Shown one piece after another: positions 60,913 to 64,000 of a stretch of 64,000 bases of DNA (within the stretch, counting starts at the first letter, position 1; every line of letters starts with the position of its first letter). The notes under the pieces are model-generated. The model had not been told where the DNA came from, searched no databases, and was given only the letters and a program-made list of their open reading frames with translations. The translations under genes were made by a program, and so were the position numbers. This DNA comes from Babylonia areolata (lineage: Eukaryota; Mollusca; Gastropoda; Neogastropoda; Buccinidae), in contig NC_134910.1 of assembly GCF_041734735.1 (NCBI RefSeq), positions 300,001-364,000 on the forward strand, written 5' to 3'.

Positions 60913-61314
60913 GATCAAGTGAGGTGAACTAGTCATGATGACAGATTTTCATCACAATGTCTGTTTTGAGAAAACTGATTTATTTCAATATTTCCTCATT
61001 CATTGTCAAGGAAGGGTCTTTTTGTTTTTTGTTGTTGTTTTTGTACATGTAAAGCACTTTAAGCTCTACTTCAGGGGGGAAAAACCCATCACTGAATAGG
61101 TATTCATCATAGTGATCATTAATATTACTGTCTGATGATTCCTCAGCTCACCCGATGCCGCTGAAGAGGCGGAAGAGGAGGAAGAGCCAGAAGACCTGAG
61201 ACACAGAGGACAGCAGTCCCCCCACTCCATTCACCGCCAGCGACCAAATCAGGATGGACCGACGACCCCAACGGTCCGCCAGTGACCCCCAGAAATACCC
61301 CCCGATCATCATAC
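41770..61314 (-). CDS. SV2-like major-facilitator transporter, 3' nine exons (5' end outside window)
   Basis: Visible exons in transcript order: 61314-61152, 60408-60287, 59010-58850, 57555-57481, 55577-55470, 53082-52994, 51163-50925, 46255-46096, 41953-41770. All splice phases agree and give about 432 residues to a TGA stop. Motifs: GSLADRWGRR (MFS loop 2-3), 'GVGGSIPVIFTYFTEF' (SV2: GIGGSIPIVFSYFSEF), 'DSWRIFVALCTLPS', 'MPESPKFLL', 'YYGLFMWFPELFNRI', 'LTALSNLPGNLLTIACMDRL', 'FNALDVLQTELFPTNVRSTA' and 'AFGIQTGTARIAAIAGNL'. These are SV2/SVOP-family signatures; SV2 proteins are twelve-helix vesicle glycoproteins. The luminal loop after helix 7 is only about 45 residues, with two NSS glycosylation sequons, against roughly 130 in vertebrate SV2. 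The N-terminal region up to about helix 2 is missing to the right. Substrate unknown; could be an SV2-related paralogue rather than a true SV2 orthologue. Confidence 0.88.
41965..42580. repeat. Minisatellite next to the acceptor of visible exon 9
   Basis: About 17 copies of a 26-42 bp unit, 'acacgtttctcatcagcaca' plus 'atggacacagcacaaaac'. It ends about 12-15 bp before the exon (minus strand). G/T-rich on the sense strand. Confidence 0.95.
42640..43070. repeat. 49-bp minisatellite in the last intron of the SV2-like gene
   Basis: About eight copies of 'gatggtgtgaaaccatcagg' plus 'atatatacagaagacattgt', nearly identical. A (CA)n follows at 43,080-43,119. Confidence 0.95.
43122..43258 (-). mobile_element. 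Inverted SINE fragment
   Basis: 'caagtgcatgctgtgcaagg' and 'tttatcctctcatctgaaat' match the reversed SINE core, preceded by 'ggacaatcctttggttgctg'. Confidence 0.75.
43310..45965. repeat. 2.65-kb CAA/ATCACA-type minisatellite
   Basis: Hundreds of short units combining 'aacacagcaataacatcac' and 'aacaataacatcacaac'. C/A-only composition on + apart from T, so (−) reads as TTGTTRTT with no stops in several frames. It degrades into CAACA-rich sequence to 46,075, about 20 bp from the donor of visible exon 8. Confidence 0.95.
46096..46255 (-). CDS. SV2-like visible exon 8
   Basis: 160 nt: GSMVVSGLSVFLLWWVHQRW, then QNIAMSCLFGAVSTIGFNAL and DVLQTELFPTNV plus AG, helices 9-10. Acceptor GTGTGTGCAG; the donor AG|GTTCGT departs from consensus after +2. 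Confidence 0.9.
46320..47062 (+). mobile_element. piggyBac-type transposase N-terminal remnant
   Basis: From the ATG at 46,572: MAASMSRQRYFTTEQVIEQL, then acidic 'EEYLYDDEEVSLREGESDSD' and 'DWAPSQVPSRD', typical of piggyBac transposase N-termini. After frame disruption near 46,800, 'LFQWVLYHMDDPYCPAERLP' and 'NFTKKTG' match the start of the conserved domain. The rest is replaced by a (TG)n run. A DNA transposon relic in an intron of the SV2-like gene, on the opposite strand. Terminal repeats were not identified with confidence. Confidence 0.6.
47064..47135. repeat. (GT)n microsatellite
   Basis: A near-pure TG run directly at the break of the piggyBac remnant. Confidence 0.95.
47225..48185. 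repeat. 62-64 bp minisatellite
   Basis: About 15 copies of 'acatataaaatgatgtgtgc' plus 'actgtatcagacaagtggag' and 'gacattgaagagacagtag', almost identical. Confidence 0.95.
48470..48665. repeat. 40-bp tandem repeat
   Basis: Five copies of 'tggctgaccagtctaatccc' plus 'acaatcagcattccaactca', the last running into LINE sequence. Confidence 0.9.
48655..48815 (+). mobile_element. LINE reverse transcriptase fragment
   Basis: Translates to 'HPFHFACRANRSAEDAISIG' and 'LYHVLRHLENPSSYARILFF', matching the RT region just before the first catalytic Asp in Rex1/CR1-type LINEs (family: FAYRANRSTEDAI...YVRMLFVDFSSAFN). It stops before the catalytic motif and is replaced by a minisatellite. Confidence 0.65.
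48822..50415. repeat. C/A-rich minisatellite ('accccatcaacacaacaccc')
   Basis: About 55 copies of 'accccatcaacacaacaccc' with 'ttctccccc' or 'tcccccac' linkers; unit 18-33 bp. Open frames on both strands are artefacts. On the minus strand it reads 'tgttgatgggg'. Confidence 0.95.
50430..50924. repeat. 26-bp minisatellite made from the visible exon 7 donor
   Basis: About 19 copies of a 26-bp unit. On the minus strand the real junction is CTGCTGG|GTATGTTGTTGG (exon ends at 50,925) and every unit repeats CTGCTGG or CTGTTGG, then GTGTGTTG or GTATGTTG, then TTGGTGTTGGT. Each copy thus has exon-like bases and a GT donor. Confidence 0.95.
50925..51163 (-). CDS. SV2-like visible exon 7 (helix 7 end, luminal loop, helix 8)
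   Basis: 239 nt: YYGLFMWFPELFNRIDKNGG, a Ser/Asn-rich loop with two NSS sequons and two Cys, then VVYLEGFLTALSNLPGNLLT and IACMDRLGRKFLL. MDRLGRK is the second-half MFS motif. Donor CTGCTGG|GTATGT is the seed of a 26-bp array. Confidence 0.92.
51172..52282. repeat. 48-51 bp minisatellite next to the visible exon 7 acceptor
   Basis: About 23 copies of 'gtgtccttgactgatgatga' plus 'tagatactttacatgtacag' and 'tgtgtg'. The copy nearest the exon runs into GTTGCAG|ATACTACGG, 9 bp from the acceptor. Units of 48 and 51 bp keep frames open on both strands; not a gene. This array is G/T-rich on +, against the sense strand. Confidence 0.95.
52283..52400. repeat. 46-bp tandem repeat, 2.5 copies
   Basis: Copies of 'ggctgtgagataggggtgtg' plus 'tagcagttgaagtgtgtttc', lying between two other arrays. 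Confidence 0.9.
52401..52993. repeat. 50-bp minisatellite made from visible exon 6 end and its donor
   Basis: Twelve copies at exact 50-bp spacing ('caatggcaaagttgg' at 52,401, 52,451 ... 52,951), the thirteenth (53,001) being the real exon. Each copy has about 40 nt of exon 6 and the intact GTGAGT donor (read on minus: TTTGCCATTGCTTTTGG|GTGAGT). Differences are few: GTCACC/GTGACC/GATCACC, AGTAAAAC/AGTAATAC, CCTAC/CCAAC/GCAAC. Confidence 0.97.
52994..53082 (-). CDS. SV2-like visible exon 6 (helix 7)
   Basis: 89 nt: MLDNVLQLFRPPLLSTTCVL then LVTNFAIAF plus GG. Donor GTGAGT. The last 40 exon bases and the donor are the seed of the 50-bp array that follows in the intron. Confidence 0.88.
53225..55460. 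repeat. 27-33 bp minisatellite ('gacaatgagctacatgacga')
   Basis: About 75 copies of 'gacaatgagctacatgacga' plus 'caatgatgat' with TATAA insertions, filling the intron between visible exons 6 and 5 and ending about 10 bp from the exon 5 donor. Multiples of three keep frames open; not a gene. Confidence 0.95.
55470..55577 (-). CDS. SV2-like visible exon 5 (cytosolic loop)
   Basis: 108 nt, phase 0 to 0: ISRLVIASDKSDRGVTSPVG then VETSEELKRETSCCRS. Polar, Ser-rich, poorly conserved in the family, so supported mainly by its CTGTTTCAG acceptor, open frame and a phase that fits both neighbours. The donor (TCA|GTCAGT) is the least certain junction. A 2.2-kb array starts about 10 bp beyond it. Confidence 0.65.
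55625..57005. repeat. 32-36 bp minisatellite ('cagtctgtcttcaccctatg')
   Basis: About 40 copies of 'cagtctgtcttcaccctatg' plus 'tgtgacccctgt', with CAGT insertions. It begins about 45 bp upstream of the visible exon 5 acceptor. Confidence 0.95.
57021..57422 (+). mobile_element. tRNA-derived SINE, nearly full length
   Basis: The head 'ggagtgatggcctagaggta' has a pol III A box (TGGCCTAGAGG) and the B box GGTTCGAATCA at about 57,080. The body has 'accttgagtggtggtctgga', 'gtgcagcatgcacttagcgc' and 'acccacggcaacaaaaggat', then 'gggtggcgctgtagtgtagc'; the tail repeats AAATAC. This is an abundant molluscan SINE type. It is antisense to the host gene, in the intron between visible exons 5 and 4. Confidence 0.85.
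57481..57555 (-). CDS. SV2-like visible exon 4
   Basis: 75 nt, phase 0 to 0: MGRDDQAISVLKKVHRSNKS then RSHFE, the cytosolic loop after helix 6 (vertebrate SV2 has KHDEAWMVLKQVHDTN). Acceptor GTGTGTGGCAG, donor GTCAGT. Confidence 0.85.
57755..57985. repeat. 79-bp tandem repeat, about three copies
   Basis: Copies of 'caagacagtactacaaactg' plus 'cagtcaggaacactcacagc' at 57,761, 57,840 and 57,919. Confidence 0.9.
58197..58785. repeat. 42-bp minisatellite
   Basis: About 14 copies of 'caaggtggaacagcaagtag' plus 'tcagtgttactctccattca', very uniform. In the intron between visible exons 4 and 3, on the donor side of exon 3 but about 65 bp from it. Confidence 0.95.
58850..59010 (-). CDS. SV2-like visible exon 3
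   Basis: 161 nt: LAWLVIPHKSLGYVSSDFTY then DSWRIFVALCTLPS...MPESPKFLLK, phase 0 at the 3' end. Carries the sugar-porter-like PESP motif. Donor GTGAGG into a G run (C run on +, 58,831-58,845). Confidence 0.92.
59011..59705. repeat. 52-bp minisatellite made from the visible exon 3 acceptor
   Basis: About 13 copies. On the minus strand the real junction is GGGTGCAG|GGTTGGCATGG and each unit reads GGTGCAG|GGTTGG(T)GT, then 'tgactgggtagatgatacag' and 'tattgtgtgctgtgtg'. Each copy therefore has the acceptor and the first six exon bases. Confidence 0.95.
59706..60095. repeat. 71-bp tandem repeat, 5.5 copies
   Basis: Copies of 'tacagaaaattcacttccaa' plus 'ttctttaacaccactcacac' and 'caatacactgaaagc' at 71-bp spacing. 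Confidence 0.9.
60287..60408 (-). CDS. SV2-like visible exon 2
   Basis: 122 nt: VGGSIPVIFTYFTEFQSRVR then RGSMISVLATFWMAGNIVAA. Donor GTCAGG. The acceptor TGTGTTCAG follows a (GAT)n-rich intron end. Confidence 0.92.
60419..60535. repeat. (ATC)n microsatellite beside visible exon 2
   Basis: ATC/GTC triplets starting about 12 bp upstream (minus strand) of the exon 2 acceptor. Confidence 0.9.
60550..60735. repeat. Tandem repeat of about 55 bp, 3.5 copies
   Basis: Copies of 'cttacaggtcaggatgtcag' plus 'tgaagggctgtcacc'. Confidence 0.85.
60785..60910. repeat. (TG)n and (GA)n microsatellites
   Basis: TG run to about 60,872, then GA run to 60,910. The remainder to 61,150 is unique intronic sequence. 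Confidence 0.95.
61152..61314 (-). CDS. SV2-like visible exon 1
   Basis: 163 nt; completes a Gly codon, then MMIGGYFWGSLADRWGRRSI and on to RLFSGI, ending two bases into Gly. Holds the MFS signature GxLADRxGRR. Acceptor CTGTCTGCAAG|GT at the edge of a 2.5-kb array made of the same junction; donor GTGAGC. Confidence 0.92.
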
Positions 61315-63868
61315 CTTGCAGACAGAAACACACAGTAACCCTGATCATCATACCTTGCAGACAGAAACACACAGTAACCCTGATCATCATACCTTACAGA
61401 CAGAAACACAGTAACCCTGATCATCACACCTTACAGACAGAAACACAGTAACCCTGATCATCACACCTTACAGACAGAAACACACAGTAACCCTGATCAT
61501 CACACCTTGCAGACAGAAACACACAGTAACCCTGATCATCACACCTTGCAGACAGAAACACAGTAACCCTGATCATCACACCTTGCAGACAGAAACACAG
61601 TAACCCTGATCATCATACCTTACAGACAGAAACACACAGTAACCCTGATCATCACACCTTGCAGACAGAAACACAGTAACCCTGATCATCACACCTTGCA
61701 GACAGAAACACAGTAACCCTGATCATCATACCTTACAGACAGAAACACAGTAACACTGATCATCACACCTTACAGACAGAAACACAGTAACCCTGATCAT
61801 CACACCTTACAGACAGAAACACACAGTAACCCTGATCATCACACCTTACAGACAGAAACACACAGTAACCCTGATCATCACACCTTACAGACAGAAACAC
61901 ACAGTAACCCTGATCATCACACCTTGCAGACAGAAACACAGTAACCCTGATCATCACACCTTACAGACAGAAACACAGTAACCCTGATCATCACACCTTA
62001 CAGACAGAAACACACAGTAACCCTGATCATCACACCTTACAGACAGAAACACAGTAACCCTGATCATCACACCTTGCAGACAGAAACACACAGTAACCCT
62101 GATCATCACACCTTACAGACAGAAACACAGTAACCCTGATCATCATACCTTACAGACAGAAACACACAGTAACCCTGATCATCATACCTTACAGACAGAA
62201 ACACAGTAACCCTGATCATCACACCTTGCAGACAGAAACACACAGTAACCCTGATCATCACACCTTACAGACAGAAACACAGTAACCCTGATCATCATAC
62301 CTTACAGACAGAAACACACAGTAACCCTGATCATCACACCTTACAGACAGAAACACAGTAACCCTGATCATCATACCTTACAGACAGAAACACACAGTAA
62401 CCCTGATCATCATACCTTACAGACAGAAACACAGTAACCCTGATCATCACACCTTACAGACAGAAACACACAGTAACCCTGATCATCACACCTTGCAGAC
62501 AGAAACACACAGTAACCCTGATCATCACACCTTGCAGACAGAAACACACAGTAACCCTGATCATCACACCTTACAGACAGAAACACAGTAACCCTGATCA
62601 TCATACCTTACAGACAGAAACACACAGTAACCCTGATCATCACACCTTACAGACAGAAACACAGTAACCCTGATCATCACACCTTACAGACAGAAACACA
62701 CAGTAACCCTGATCATCACACCTTACAGACAGAAACACAGTAACCCTGATCATCATACCTTACAGACAGAAACACACAGTAACCCTGATCATCACACCTT
62801 GCAGACAGAAACACAGTAACCCTGATCATCATACCTTACAGACAGAAACACACAGTAACCCTGATCATCACACCTTACAGACAGAAACACAGTAACCCTG
62901 ATCATCACACCTTGCAGACAGAAACACACAGTAACCCTGATCATCACACTTTACAGACAGAAACACAGTAACCCTGATCATCATACCTTGCTGACAGAAA
63001 CACACAGTAACCCTGATCATCACACCTTACAGACAGAAACACAGTAACCCTGATCATCATACCTTACAGACAGAAACACACAGTAACCCTGATCATCACA
63101 CCTTGCAGACAGAAACACACAGTAACCCTGATCATCACACCTTACAGACAGAAACACAGTAACCCTGATCATCACACCTTGCAGACAGAAACACAGTAAC
63201 CCTGATCATCACACCTTACAGACAGAAACACAGTAACCCTGATCATCACACCTTACAGACAGAAACACAGTAACCCTGATCATCATACCTTGCAGACAGA
63301 AACACAGTAACCCTGATCATCACACCTTACAGACAGAAACACACAGTAACCCTGATCATCACACCTTACAGACAGAAACACAGTAACACTGATCATCATA
63401 CCTTACAGACAGAAACACACAGTAACCCTGATCATCACACCTTACAGACAGAAACACAGTAACCCTGATCATCACACCTTACAGACAGAAACACAGTAAC
63501 CCTGATCATCACACCTTACAGACAGAAACACACAGTAACCCTGATCATCACACCTTACAGACAGAAACACAGTAACCCTGATCATCACACCTTACAGACA
63601 GAAACACACAGTAACCCTGATCATCATACCTTGCAGACAGAAACACAGTAACCCTGATCATCACACCTTGCAGACAGAAACACACAGTAACCCTGATCAT
63701 CACACCTTACAGACAGAAACACAGTAACCCTGATCATCACACCTTGCAGACAGAAACACAGTAACCCTGATCATCACACCTTACAGACAGAAACACACAG
63801 TAACCCTGATCATCACACCTTGCAGACAGAAACACAGTAACCCTGATCATCACACCTTGCAGACAGAA
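61315..63868. repeat. 35/37-bp minisatellite made from the visible exon 1 acceptor
   Basis: About 70 copies of a 35- or 37-bp unit. On minus the real junction is TTTCTGTCTGCAAG|GTATGATGATCGG, and each unit reads TTTCTGTCTG(C/T)AAG|GT(A/G)TGATGATCAGG, then GTTACTGTG(TG). Each copy has a polypyrimidine tract, the AG, and eleven near-exact exon bases. The units differ only by CA/CACA length, C/T before AAG and A/G after GT. Confidence 0.97.
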
Positions 63869-64000
63869 CACAGACCTGGCCTTGACAGAAGGCTGTTTCC
63901 CTAAACACAGACCTGGTCCTGACAGAAGACTATTTCCCTAAACACAGACCTGGTCCTGACAGAAGTCTGTTTCCCTAAACACAGACCTGGTCCTGACAGA
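63869..64000. repeat. 37-bp minisatellite, truncated by window edge
   Basis: 3.5 copies of 'acacagacctggtcctgaca' plus 'gaagtctgtttccctaa', continuing past the window. Confidence 0.9.

Overview
This window is animal genomic DNA, most likely from a gastropod mollusc, probably a caenogastropod. The evidence is two split genes with GT-AG introns and high protein similarity to animal Rab8 and SV2, a tRNA-derived SINE (57,021-57,422) and a 'ctcaaggcctgac...' dispersed repeat of types I know from marine snail genomes, several LINE families and a piggyBac remnant. Species assignment is inference from recalled repeats, not a search.

Layout. 1-4,430: intergenic debris (LINE 3' ends, an RNase H remnant, microsatellites, small dispersed repeats). 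4,440-5,146: probable promoter and 5'UTR. 5,147-25,386 (+): a complete seven-exon RAB8 gene encoding 209 residues. 25,387-41,769: intergenic space between convergent genes, mostly minisatellites plus one full-length-looking LINE (35,893-40,073) with an open 1,116-residue ORF, inserted into a 76-bp tandem repeat with a 5-bp target duplication. 41,770-61,314 (-): nine 3' exons (about 432 residues) of an SV2-like major-facilitator transporter. Its 5' exons lie beyond the right edge; 61,315-64,000 is only tandem repeat.

The striking feature is tandem repetition: about 34 of 64 kb by my tally is minisatellite, packed into introns. In at least six places the repeat unit contains a genuine exon-intron junction: the acceptors of Rab8 exons 3 and 5, the acceptors of SV2-like visible exons 1 and 3, and the donors of visible exons 6 and 7. 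Each real splice site is therefore followed or preceded by a few to about a hundred near-copies of itself, each including some exon bases (about 40 nt for exon 6). Several other arrays end within a few bases of a splice site. Most arrays are G/T-rich on the sense strand of the gene they sit in, and the bias flips between the convergent genes near 33.8-34.0 kb.

The two genes encode proteins of membrane trafficking (Rab8: exocytic and ciliary vesicle traffic; SV2-like: vesicle transporter), but nothing in the sequence shows that they are functionally linked. The very long ORFs inside the arrays are by-products of periodicity and are not annotated as genes.
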